From positions 124,001 through 188,000 of the forward strand of contig JAFDVQ010000003.1 of assembly GCA_018268915.1 (NCBI GenBank): a stretch of DNA of 64,000 bases, read 5' to 3'. The position numbers were made by a program, and so were the translations under genes. Position 1 is the stretch's first letter. Every line of letters starts with the position of its first letter. The DNA comes from Acidobacteriota bacterium (GTDB lineage Bacteria > Acidobacteriota > Terriglobia > Terriglobales > Acidobacteriaceae). Shown here piece after piece: positions 8,074 to 15,458 of the stretch. The notes beneath the pieces were generated by a model, which was not told the origin of the DNA, did no database searches, and saw only the letters and a list, made by a program, of their open reading frames with translations.

Positions 8074-9393
8074 TTACTCGATCAGCGATAGAACACGGTT
8101 CAGGGTAGTCGATGCATTTGCCTTGTCGTAGCTGTATGCAACAGTCAGCGTCGATGCCTTGTCGTAAAGCTGGTTGGCAACAATTCCGGTCGCCGTCACG
8201 CCACCGCCATTGTCTTGCAGATAGACTTCACCGCCTGGTGCATAGATATATCCGTCAAGCACTTCGTTGTTGCTGCCGAACTGCACCTGCAGCGTCTTCG
8301 TGTTCGATGGCGGCTGGAAGATTGCGATGCCATCGAAGCTGCCGGAAGTCGGCCCATAGATGCTCAGCAACGAATTGGAATCCTGCTTCATCGTTCCGTC
8401 GCCGATATCCAGCACAGCTCCGCTGGTATTGGAGAAGGATTTCGTGCTCGATGTATAGGTTCCAGTTCCGAACTTCACATTAGAGCTGGTGTCAAACTCA
8501 ACGCCATGCTGGAAGTAATAAACAATTCCCGAACTCGCCCCTGGGAAATTAATTGTTCCCGAAACCTTGACAGGGTTGTTAATGTTCCCGCCGGTGAAGC
8601 AGACCACTCCGCTCGCGCTTGGGGTTGGGATCTGGCTTGCCGACGTTATGCTCGTTAAGTTCGTACCGTTAGCCCCGCAGTCACTGCTGCTGGGCCCGTT
8701 CAGGTTGCCCCAGGGGCTCTTCCGTACACCGGAATTTAAGGTTGTTGGTGTCGGGCTCGTTTGATGCTGCAAGTTCGCGTTACCGACGACGTCGATGAAC
8801 GGTGCATTCACCGTTCCTGCGTTTCCTGTAACTCCCATCGCATCGGTGGTGTTGGAGTTGACGTAGATTCCGCAACTCGGTGACTCGATGTCATATTTTC
8901 CTTGAACGTCCAGTCCAGGCCCGCTCGGATTCATCACCCAGATACAAGCCAGACCATTCGTCGGCGTTCCCGCAACAGCTCTTGCCATCACCCCGACACG
9001 CTTCCCGATGAAGATTGCCGATGTGGGCTGTTTCGCGATGGCTTCCACGAACATGCCGCTAGCGGTGCCGGTCTGCGGTCCATTTACGGGAGGAGTATTG
9101 ATGCAGATGGTGTTTGCCGTTGCGCTGTTGCAGTCACCCGATGAGCAGGTCCCAGAGAAGCCGTTTGCCGTGGCCGCATTGCACGCGGCGGTTCTCGCAG
9201 AGTCAGTGGAGTGGTTATAGAGATAGTTGAGCGCACCAGCCAGGGCTGCTGCATCGGCCGCGCCTTGAAGATCCCTTTTCGTGTGATACATGACGCCCAT
9301 ATCCAGGGCGAGCGCCATAAACCCGATCAATGCTGACCCGCAAAGTGCTGTCAGAACGAGTGTTTGGCCCTTTTCATCGCGAAGAATTCTCAT
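8074..9393 (-). CDS. TadG-like protein, triplet 2, first gene
   Basis: This 439-residue protein begins MRILRDEKGQTLVLTALCGS and has the Tad signature KRDLQGAADAAALAGALNY. Its extracytoplasmic part includes a conserved C-I-W-V-M-N-P segment (about residue 150), an NCG/CGIYVNS motif and a C-terminal region QFGSNNEVLDGYIYAPGGEV shared with triplets 3 and 4. There are no TGSG repeats. AAGGAAG lies just before the ATG. TadG-like proteins are anchored by one N-terminal helix and face outward. Whether it is a pilus component or a separate surface protein cannot be decided from sequence. Confidence 0.85.
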   Translation of the reverse strand: MRILRDEKGQTLVLTALCGSALIGFMALALDMGVMYHTKRDLQGAADAAALAGALNYLYNHSTDSARTAACNAATANGFSGTCSSGDCNSATANTICINTPPVNGPQTGTASGMFVEAIAKQPTSAIFIGKRVGVMARAVAGTPTNGLACIWVMNPSGPGLDVQGKYDIESPSCGIYVNSNTTDAMGVTGNAGTVNAPFIDVVGNANLQHQTSPTPTTLNSGVRKSPWGNLNGPSSSDCGANGTNLTSITSASQIPTPSASGVVCFTGGNINNPVKVSGTINFPGASSGIVYYFQHGVEFDTSSNVKFGTGTYTSSTKSFSNTSGAVLDIGDGTMKQDSNSLLSIYGPTSGSFDGIAIFQPPSNTKTLQVQFGSNNEVLDGYIYAPGGEVYLQDNGGGVTATGIVANQLYDKASTLTVAYSYDKANASTTLNRVLSLIE

Positions 9394-9548
9394 GCTCTTC
9401 CTTCACACGGGATTTAACAGCTGTCTTCCTCATTCCGCGCGGAATCCGCGCCGCCGTACAGCGCTACTCGCGAATTTCCTATGAAGACTGGAAAAGCGGA
9501 ACGTGTGTGAATTCTAGGAAGTAACGAAAGGCAGAACAAGCAATTTAA

Positions 9549-9607
9549 GGTACTTTCCGATTACCTAAGTGCCGAAGCCCCAGAAGGAATGTAAAGACCC
9601 GCGTACC
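9549..9607 (-). promoter_or_regulatory. Candidate structured leader element, triplet 2
   Basis: This 59-nt segment lies 156 bases upstream of the second TadG-like gene, bounded by 5-base arms GGTAC and GTACC (9549-9553, 9603-9607). It contains a GC-TTCG-GC hairpin core and the 3' motif GGCACTTAGGTAATC (9559-9573 read on minus), which corresponds to GGACCTAAGTAACTC in the triplet 3 leader. The 5' half does not match the other leaders well, so this is the weakest of the four. Confidence 0.3.
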
Positions 9608-9706
9608 GTAACGTAACCTCGGCGTCCAGGCTCTTTTACAGCGGCTTCAGAGTCTCTTCGACTTGCGGCCACTTGGCGCAACTGCGATCTTTACCAGTAC
9701 CGGCCG

Positions 9707-10246
9707 CTACTGAACGATAGTCATGCTCGATGTGCTGCCGATCAGGAGCGTGTTCGCCTTGATGTACGGGATCACCAGTGGGTAGGAATACGTCACCTTC
9801 ACCTGCACCTGGTTGCCGACGATATTGTTACCATTCTTTGTCGTCGAGCAAGTGGTCCACGTAGCCGGGTTGCCCGCAGTACACCATTGAACGGTCGTTA
9901 CCGCACTAGCCGAGTATGGATAGCCAAGCCCCTTGACGTATTGAGCAATGTCATTCGCAGTCGCGCCGCCTGCATCGTTATCGGTCGGGGAACAATATGC
10001 AGCAGACTTCAGGTAAGTGGCGCAGTTCACTCCGCGAACGATGGCAAAGCGCGTTGCCTCGCGGGCCGCATCGGCAGCGTAGTGGTGGCAGTACAGCGCT
10101 ATCGACAGCTGGATGATTCCGAACAACATGGGAATCAGAATCAGGCACGAGATCGCCATCTCAACAAGAGTTCCGCCGTCTTCCTTTAAACCCAACAGAC
10201 TCGTCTTGTCGGTGCGCTCTAGAACTCTCAGAATGGTCGTCTTCAT
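9707..10246 (-). CDS. TadE-like pseudopilin, triplet 3, third gene
   Basis: The open frame extends to 10384, but the true start is taken as the ATG at 10244-10246, whose first base is shared with the stop of the preceding gene (TGATG). The protein then begins MKTTILRVLERTDKTSLLGL and aligns with its paralogues. The extra 46 codons upstream lie inside the middle gene. The 179-residue product carries the helix EDGGTLVEMAISCLILIPML, FGIIQLSIALYCHHYAADAA and REATRFAIVRGVNC, with C-terminal IGSTSSMTIVQ. It is a likely minor pseudopilin co-translated with the middle gene. Confidence 0.85.
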   Translation of the reverse strand: MKTTILRVLERTDKTSLLGLKEDGGTLVEMAISCLILIPMLFGIIQLSIALYCHHYAADAAREATRFAIVRGVNCATYLKSAAYCSPTDNDAGGATANDIAQYVKGLGYPYSASAVTTVQWCTAGNPATWTTCSTTKNGNNIVGNQVQVKVTYSYPLVIPYIKANTLLIGSTSSMTIVQ

Positions 10247-10728
10247 CAGTTCGAGACCACCTGGCTCGATTTCCCCTTCAATGTCAGTGTGGGATTCCAA
10301 CCGGGAAGACTGACCATCGGTGAAAACGTGGACTGAGTCGTTACCGTAACCGTTGTTACCATCGGCAGTCCGTTGCCGGAGCACGTCGTGTTATTCGTGC
10401 ACACCACACTGGTCCCGTCAGAGCACTCGCAGACCGTAGTCGGATCATTCACCGTGATGGCGTTACTTCCAACCAGATTCGGCGAATCGGTTCCACCGGC
10501 TTTCTTGATGCCGGCAGTATCCGCCAGCGCAGTTGGAGTGGAGGACGCATAGACCGCAGCAGCATGCGCCGCATTTGCAACCTCGATGGATGCGTAGGCC
10601 AGCCTTGCAAACTCCGCTGCGCCAAGCAGCATGAGGCACAGGAAAGGGAGAGACAGGGTTAGCTCTACGAGCGCCGAACCCTCTTCCCTCACTCCGCAAC
10701 AACTCATCGCTTTGAAGAACTTCATCAT
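10246..10728 (-). CDS. TadE-like pseudopilin, triplet 3, middle gene
   Basis: This 160-residue protein carries the TadE helix EEGSALVELTLSLPFLCLML and EFARLAYASIEVANAAHAAA, then the complete Cys cluster VCECSDGTSVVCTNNTTC that defines the middle-gene series. AGGAG lies 9 bases before the ATG and overlaps the TAG stop of the TadG-like gene, which ends 12 bases upstream. The domain order and length match the middle genes of the other triplets. Confidence 0.85.
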   Translation of the reverse strand: MMKFFKAMSCCGVREEGSALVELTLSLPFLCLMLLGAAEFARLAYASIEVANAAHAAAVYASSTPTALADTAGIKKAGGTDSPNLVGSNAITVNDPTTVCECSDGTSVVCTNNTTCSGNGLPMVTTVTVTTQSTFSPMVSLPGWNPTLTLKGKSSQVVSN

Positions 10729-10740
10729 TCGAGCCAGCTC

Positions 10741-12105
10741 CTACTGAACAAGCGTTACGTGCTTGAAGGGGGTTGTTGTCGGGTTGTAATCGCTGTAGTT
10801 CGTCAGGTTCACTTTTCCATTCACATACGCTTGCCCGACAACCAGAACAGTGGCGTTCACTGCGCCGCCCTGGTCATGCAGATCTACCGCCGCGCTCTGG
10901 GCCACCACAGCTCCGTCGAAAATAGAGCTCCCGCTGCCAAACTGAAGCCCTAACTGTTGCGTATCTCCCGGCGGCTGGTAGATTGCAATCCCGACATAAG
11001 TGCCGCTTTGTGGCGCATAGTCGTAGAACGTGGTTGCGGTCCCGCTGTCGTAGACTCCTCCATCCATGCTGCCAGGACTGTTGCCGGTTACGATGACCGT
11101 CGCACCCCCGGTGGGCGTGTTGGACCCGATCGTCGTCGCGCCCTTGATCTTTACGCCGGTTTCGAAGACGTAGATCCCGGCACCTAGCGTTGCACTGTCC
11201 ACAGTCACCGGATTACATGAAATCGTCGTCACGCCATGCTTCGTTGTGGAGCTACACGTGCCATTGGCGTAGCACTGGTACTTGCCATACCCAGGGCCTG
11301 TGATCGATCCAGTAAGCGTGGTGGCGTTTGTCACCGTAGAGCAGTTCGTCCTTGGATCAGCAGGTATTCCGGACCACTTGGCAGGAAGGCTCTGTACTCC
11401 GGTATTTAGGTTGACCGTCGGGCCGGGATCGCCCTTGCAACTGCCGCCGCCCTGTCCTCCATGCACATTGACGGATGCAAAATCGGACTTCCCGGCATTT
11501 CCCGTCACACACAGCGCTCCAGGATCATCCGAGTTGACGTAGATCCCACAGCCAGGCGCGTTGACTGAACCTGCACCGTGGATCCAAAAAGAGCTCGAAG
11601 CGTGAGGATCCATCACGTACATGCACGTCTGCGAAGATCCTGGCGCGCCGGCCACCGCCATCGCCGACACGTTGATCGTGTTGAACGAACTGGACTTGAA
11701 CAGCCACTGGCTCATCGTCGACATGAAGATCGTCGGATTGGGCGTATAAACAGTCGCCTGGACGCAGGATGCGCAGGCAACACCGCCAGGGTTCAACGTG
11801 GGAGACGGCGTCACTGAAACATGAATGGTCTTCCCGGCATTCGAGAGGTTGTCCTGCGCCGCCGCTGTCGCCTTCGAAGTAATATTCGGCGAACCGGAGC
11901 CGTTGTAAAACATCTCCGTCGCCCCCGCCATTGCGGCCGCATCGGCTGCGCTCTGCATTTGACGACGCGTATGCAGCAGGACGCCAACATCCACCGCAAG
12001 CCCGAGGGCGCCAAGTAATACCCCCATGCAAAACACGGTCATCACAAGGGTCTGCCCTTGCTCGTTGAACAGCATTTTCAAAAGGAGGACTTTCGACCGC
12101 CTCAT
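10741..12105 (-). CDS. TadG-like protein, triplet 3, first gene
   Basis: This 454-residue protein starts MRRSKVLLLKMLFNEQGQTL, with GGAGG 6 bases before the ATG. An overlapping ATG four bases upstream is out of frame. The Tad signature reads RRQMQSAADAAAMAGATEMF. The outer part shows the shared C-M-Y-V-M-D-P and CGIYVNSDDPGALCVTGNAG segments, which correspond to the CGIYVNS and CIT/CVT-G motifs of triplets 2 and 4. The C-terminus LQFGSGSSIFDGAVVAQSAA then matches the QFGS...LDG...AP region of the paralogues. No TGSG array is present. Confidence 0.85.
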   Translation of the reverse strand: MRRSKVLLLKMLFNEQGQTLVMTVFCMGVLLGALGLAVDVGVLLHTRRQMQSAADAAAMAGATEMFYNGSGSPNITSKATAAAQDNLSNAGKTIHVSVTPSPTLNPGGVACASCVQATVYTPNPTIFMSTMSQWLFKSSSFNTINVSAMAVAGAPGSSQTCMYVMDPHASSSFWIHGAGSVNAPGCGIYVNSDDPGALCVTGNAGKSDFASVNVHGGQGGGSCKGDPGPTVNLNTGVQSLPAKWSGIPADPRTNCSTVTNATTLTGSITGPGYGKYQCYANGTCSSTTKHGVTTISCNPVTVDSATLGAGIYVFETGVKIKGATTIGSNTPTGGATVIVTGNSPGSMDGGVYDSGTATTFYDYAPQSGTYVGIAIYQPPGDTQQLGLQFGSGSSIFDGAVVAQSAAVDLHDQGGAVNATVLVVGQAYVNGKVNLTNYSDYNPTTTPFKHVTLVQ

Positions 12106-12204
12106 CCATCACCTCCAGTGCACCCGTACAGCTCAACTTGACAGCTCTGCGCACTGTGGAGTCCGAGCAGGCAGCTTGCGCCAGTCAGGAGTTCCGCAGC
12201 TTCA

Positions 12205-12260
12205 GTTCTCGGCTGGAGTTACTTAGGTCCAATGGGGCTTTGGCTTACCCTGACGAGAAC
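12205..12260 (-). promoter_or_regulatory. Candidate structured leader element, triplet 3
   Basis: A 56-nt segment 100 bases upstream of the third TadG-like gene has perfect 7-bp arms GTTCTCG/CGAGAAC. Inside, on the minus strand, AGGGTAAGCCA is followed by a short hairpin (CCA...TGG) and then ACCTAAGTAAC. The triplet 4 leader has the same order: AGGGCGAATCCA, a CCAT...ATGG hairpin and CGCTAGAGGTAAC. The arms differ in sequence between the two but stay complementary, which is what a conserved RNA structure would show. Confidence 0.4.
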
Positions 12261-12486
12261 GGTTAGTACTAAGACGAATATGCTCGTTTGGGTGTGGGGA
12301 TCACAATGCCACTAACGCGTTAATTACTCAGCGCGTTACGAAAATTATTGCCCTGTAAAGAAATCAATAAGATAGAAGTTACTCGAGACACGTTACCGGG
12401 CAGAGATGCACCCTTTCCGGTGCACCCCCTGACCGCTTCAGTTATTGAGTTTTGAGAACCCGAGCTTTGGGTGGTCCTCAGCTCCG

Positions 12487-13062
12487 TCACTCGTTGATCA
12501 CCATCTGGGAGGTGCCGGTGAGGTTCAACGTGGCGCTCTTCCAGAAAGGAACGACGAGGGGAAACTGGTACACGACTGACACCTGAACAGCATTCCCCGG
12601 CGTGTTGCATTCCTGATTGTTGTTCGGGTTGGTGGTGGTGCAGGTTGTATCCCAGTCCGTCTTCGCGAAGCCGCCGGTCCCCGAAGTGATATGTTGCGCC
12701 AGGTAGGTCGTGGTCACCGTCAGATTATTCGGGTTAATGCCGGGATATGCGAGCCCCTGCACGAATCCTGTAAGTGCAGAAGGAGCAGTGGTGTTAACTC
12801 CTGTGTGCGGTCCCATATTGCAGTTGGGAAACGTCGCCGAAATAGTGCACGACATAACCCCGCGTACGGCGGCATAACGAGTCGCCTGCCTCGATGCCAT
12901 GTTCACGAAGTTGTACGCGTATAGGGCGAGCGAGAATTGAATGATCCCGAAGATCAGCGGAAGAAATACGAACGCGCTGACCAGGGCCATCTCAACGAGC
13001 GTATTGCCTTCCTCGCCCCGGCTTGGACACAGAAGTCGTTTTGCTGAGCCTGTCATCTTCAA
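12487..13062 (-). CDS. TadE-like pseudopilin, triplet 4, third gene
   Basis: This 191-residue protein has the TadE helix EEGNTLVEMALVSAFVFLPL and IQFSLALYAYNFVNMASRQA followed by TRYAAVRGVMSC, with a C-terminal CNTPGNAVQVSVVYQFPLVV and LTGTSQMVINE. It is the longest third gene and overlaps the middle gene by four bases (ATGA). The pattern YAYNFVNMASR is closest to the triplet 1 protein (YSYNFVSDASR), suggesting triplets 1 and 4 share this gene more recently than triplets 2 and 3 do. This is a by-eye impression. Confidence 0.85.
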   Translation of the reverse strand: MKMTGSAKRLLCPSRGEEGNTLVEMALVSAFVFLPLIFGIIQFSLALYAYNFVNMASRQATRYAAVRGVMSCTISATFPNCNMGPHTGVNTTAPSALTGFVQGLAYPGINPNNLTVTTTYLAQHITSGTGGFAKTDWDTTCTTTNPNNNQECNTPGNAVQVSVVYQFPLVVPFWKSATLNLTGTSQMVINE

Positions 13063-13592
13063 TTGAGCACCTGCTGCTGCGCATATCCCTTCAACGAAAA
13101 TGCGCCACTAAAAAGGTTCGGGACCGAAGTGACCGGCGAACACTGCGCGGATGTATTTACCGTCACGTTGACTACGGGCAGGCCGTTTCCTGAGGCGCAA
13201 GTGTATGGAGTTCCCGCTGCACACGCCGCACCGCCTGAGCACGTGCAGGAGCTCGTAGCATTGACGGTGAAATTTGTGCAGGTAGCGAAGGTTCTCGGGG
13301 CATCCTTCTTTGCTGCGGCGTACATTCCGCTCGTGGGATCGCAATTCCCACCGACAAACACTCCCTTGCAATCGGTGAACCCACCTCCGTTCATCGCTCC
13401 GTACTGCGCTGCTGCTCGCGCCGCGTTGGACATCTCGGACGCCCTGAAAGCGAAGTCGCCCATCTCGACCGCACCCAACAGCATGGCAAATACAACCGGA
13501 ACTGTAAGCGCCGTCTCCACCAGAGCTGAACCGCGATCCCCGCGCCACAGCAGCTTCAACCAGCCAAAACTTCTTAAACGCGCGATCTTCAT
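13059..13592 (-). CDS. TadE-like pseudopilin, triplet 4, middle gene
   Basis: This 177-residue protein has the helix DRGSALVETALTVPVVFAML and AVEMGDFAFRASEMSNAARA. It then carries two Cys-rich blocks, CKGVFVGGNC and CTCSGGAACAAGTPYTC, the second corresponding to the CxCSDG cluster with Asp replaced by Gly. AGGAG precedes the ATG by 5 bases and overlaps the TadG-like stop 8 bases upstream. It is the most Cys-rich member of the series (nine cysteines in the outer domain), so disulphides are likely in the extracytoplasmic region. Confidence 0.85.
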   Translation of the reverse strand: MKIARLRSFGWLKLLWRGDRGSALVETALTVPVVFAMLLGAVEMGDFAFRASEMSNAARAAAQYGAMNGGGFTDCKGVFVGGNCDPTSGMYAAAKKDAPRTFATCTNFTVNATSSCTCSGGAACAAGTPYTCASGNGLPVVNVTVNTSAQCSPVTSVPNLFSGAFSLKGYAQQQVLN

Positions 13593-13600
13593 CTTCTCTC

Positions 13601-15085
13601 CTACTCCACCAATTCCGGAAAGTTCAGAGGTGAATCAGCGTGTTGATAGTTGTAGTTCGCGGTGATGTTCAGCTCGCCGTTGATGAAAGTGGAGTTGACG
13701 ATTAGATTCGTAACCCCGATGCCGGTCCCGCCGCTGTCTTGAATGTACAGGGCTGAATATGGTGCATAGATCATGCCATCGAGCTGTCCCGAGTTGCTGC
13801 CAAACTGAATCTGAATGCAGGAATTTGGATCCCCGTTAGAAGTTACGTTTATTCCGTGATACGAAGAGTCGCATGACGCAACATTGTTCGCCGGATTAAC
13901 GATAAACGCCATGCCATTGTAGGCGTACTGTGTTCCGCCTGCGACACTCGCGGGAGAGTTAATGGTGATGCTTGGCCCACCGCCGGCGCTCGTGAAATTA
14001 CACTTGCCATTCGAAGTGTTGTAAGTACCCTGGCAGAATGCCCCGCCGCTCAGATCGACTGTGCCGTAAATCGTGTTGGTGCCACTGAGCACGAGTCCCT
14101 GTTCGAAGAGGTACAACGTGTTCTTCGATGTGTCGCTATTACTGCCCAGCGTCACTCCAGAAAGGGTGGTGGGAATGCCCCCGGCGGCCTTGAAACAGAC
14201 CACGTTGTAGTTGGTGCTCGCAGTGTTGAAGCCGCCAACATTGACTGACTTTGGATTAAGCGTGGTCGAGTTCGTAACGGTCGCCGCCGTGACCACGTTC
14301 CCGCCGGCAGCTGGGTTGCATATGTTCGTGTTGGTTGGGTCAGGGAATGAAAAAGAATTTCCAAGCGGATCTTGGAACTGGCTCCCTCCGGTCGTAACCC
14401 CTCCGTAGAGCTTGTTGCAATTTCCTGATGTGCTCTGTCCTCCGGGGAGAATGACCGCTGGGACGTTGAATTGTGCGCCAGAATTCTGGCCCGTGATGCA
14501 GAACGCTTGTGGCGAACTGGAATCCACCGTCCAGGAACAGTTGGGAGAAGTTACGTCAGCGTTTCCCTTGATGGTGAGGGCCCCTGGATCGGTCTGGTTA
14601 AGTAGGTATACGCACGAAGCTCCCGCTACGATCCCGCCAACTGCTCTGGCGGCAACGTTCATGGGACTGATACCGGATGCGCCCCCACCGGGGAATAAGC
14701 CGGAGAAGGTGCCCATGAAAATGGTCGGATTTGGCCGGTTCATGATCACTTCGACATAAGACGGTCCGGTATGCCACCCGTTCACAGGCGGCAAATTGAC
14801 CGTGACCTGATTCTTCGCGGTAGTGATGCACGCTGAATCGGACGCTGGGCAAACGTTGCTGGCGGCAGCAGCCTTTGCAACCGAAATCACATTGCCGGAA
14901 CCGTGATAGTAGTACTCAATTGTTCCGGCGATCGCGCCTGCGTCCGCTGCAGTTTGGATCTTGCGCTGAGCGCGAAATAGCACGCCCACATCGATCGACA
15001 GTGCCATGAAGCCCATCAAACAGCACATCAGCAATGCCGTGAAAACCAGCGTCTGCCCATCTTCTTTCCGAAACAGCTTCATCAT
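13601..15085 (-). CDS. TadG-like protein, triplet 4, first gene
   Basis: The start is placed at ATG 15083-15085, with GGAGG 7 bases upstream, giving MMKLFRKEDGQTLVFTALLM like the other TadG paralogues. The frame open to 15187 would add 34 residues without homologous features. The 494-residue product has the Tad signature RKIQTAADAGAIAGTIEYYY, the shared C-V-Y-L-L-N segment and C-I-T-G, and the C-terminal QFGSNSGQLDGMIYAPYSAL region. It is larger than the other three through extra Gly/Asn/Thr-rich sequence in the middle. It heads the fourth operon of the array. Confidence 0.85.
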   Translation of the reverse strand: MMKLFRKEDGQTLVFTALLMCCLMGFMALSIDVGVLFRAQRKIQTAADAGAIAGTIEYYYHGSGNVISVAKAAAASNVCPASDSACITTAKNQVTVNLPPVNGWHTGPSYVEVIMNRPNPTIFMGTFSGLFPGGGASGISPMNVAARAVGGIVAGASCVYLLNQTDPGALTIKGNADVTSPNCSWTVDSSSPQAFCITGQNSGAQFNVPAVILPGGQSTSGNCNKLYGGVTTGGSQFQDPLGNSFSFPDPTNTNICNPAAGGNVVTAATVTNSTTLNPKSVNVGGFNTASTNYNVVCFKAAGGIPTTLSGVTLGSNSDTSKNTLYLFEQGLVLSGTNTIYGTVDLSGGAFCQGTYNTSNGKCNFTSAGGGPSITINSPASVAGGTQYAYNGMAFIVNPANNVASCDSSYHGINVTSNGDPNSCIQIQFGSNSGQLDGMIYAPYSALYIQDSGGTGIGVTNLIVNSTFINGELNITANYNYQHADSPLNFPELVE

Positions 15086-15369
15086 CGGTAGACCTCCCTG
15101 TCGCTTGACAGGCTTCTCTTCGAAACCTTGCTCACTTGCCCCGAGAAATTGCACCGGTCTGCACCACAGATAACCCGCCGGCCACATCTTGCTCCTGGCC
15201 CACCGCGCTACGTTCTCCGCACTGACGGAATGAAGCTCGGATTTCTTTACAACCAGCCTGGAAGAATTCGATTATCTGATTTACTCAGATTCGAAAGCAA
15301 TGAAAATGTGCAGGATAGCCGCTGTTTACGAGGCTCTCGCAGTAACTGCAACGAGGGAGAAAGTCACAC

Positions 15370-15424
15370 GCGCAAAGTTACCTCTAGCGCCATTCTCAGG
15401 CATGGATTCGCCCTACCCTTGCGC
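15370..15424 (-). promoter_or_regulatory. Candidate structured leader element, triplet 4
   Basis: This 55-nt segment lies 285 bases upstream of the fourth TadG-like gene, bounded by complementary GCGCAA/TTGCGC arms (15370-15375 and 15419-15424). Inside, on the minus strand, AGGGCGAATCCA leads into a CCAT...ATGG hairpin and then CGCTAGAGGTAAC. It matches the triplet 3 leader in order and spacing with different arm sequences. The long distance to the start codon is unlike the other leaders. Confidence 0.35.
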
Positions 15425-15458
15425 AGGGTTCAACTTAGCTCTAACCCCTTGGTGACAA

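Noticed and set aside
12205-12260. Cyclic-di-GMP (GEMM-I) riboswitch in the Tad leaders
   Set aside because: The AGGG-R-A-A-x-CCA and CCAT...ATGG parts resemble the first half of GEMM-I by eye, but the second conserved stem and the GCAAAGCC part are missing, so no class is assigned.
12407-12424. Hairpin TGCACC/GGTGCA after triplet 4 as a terminator
   Set aside because: Stem of 6 bp and no T-run on the sense strand; too weak to call.
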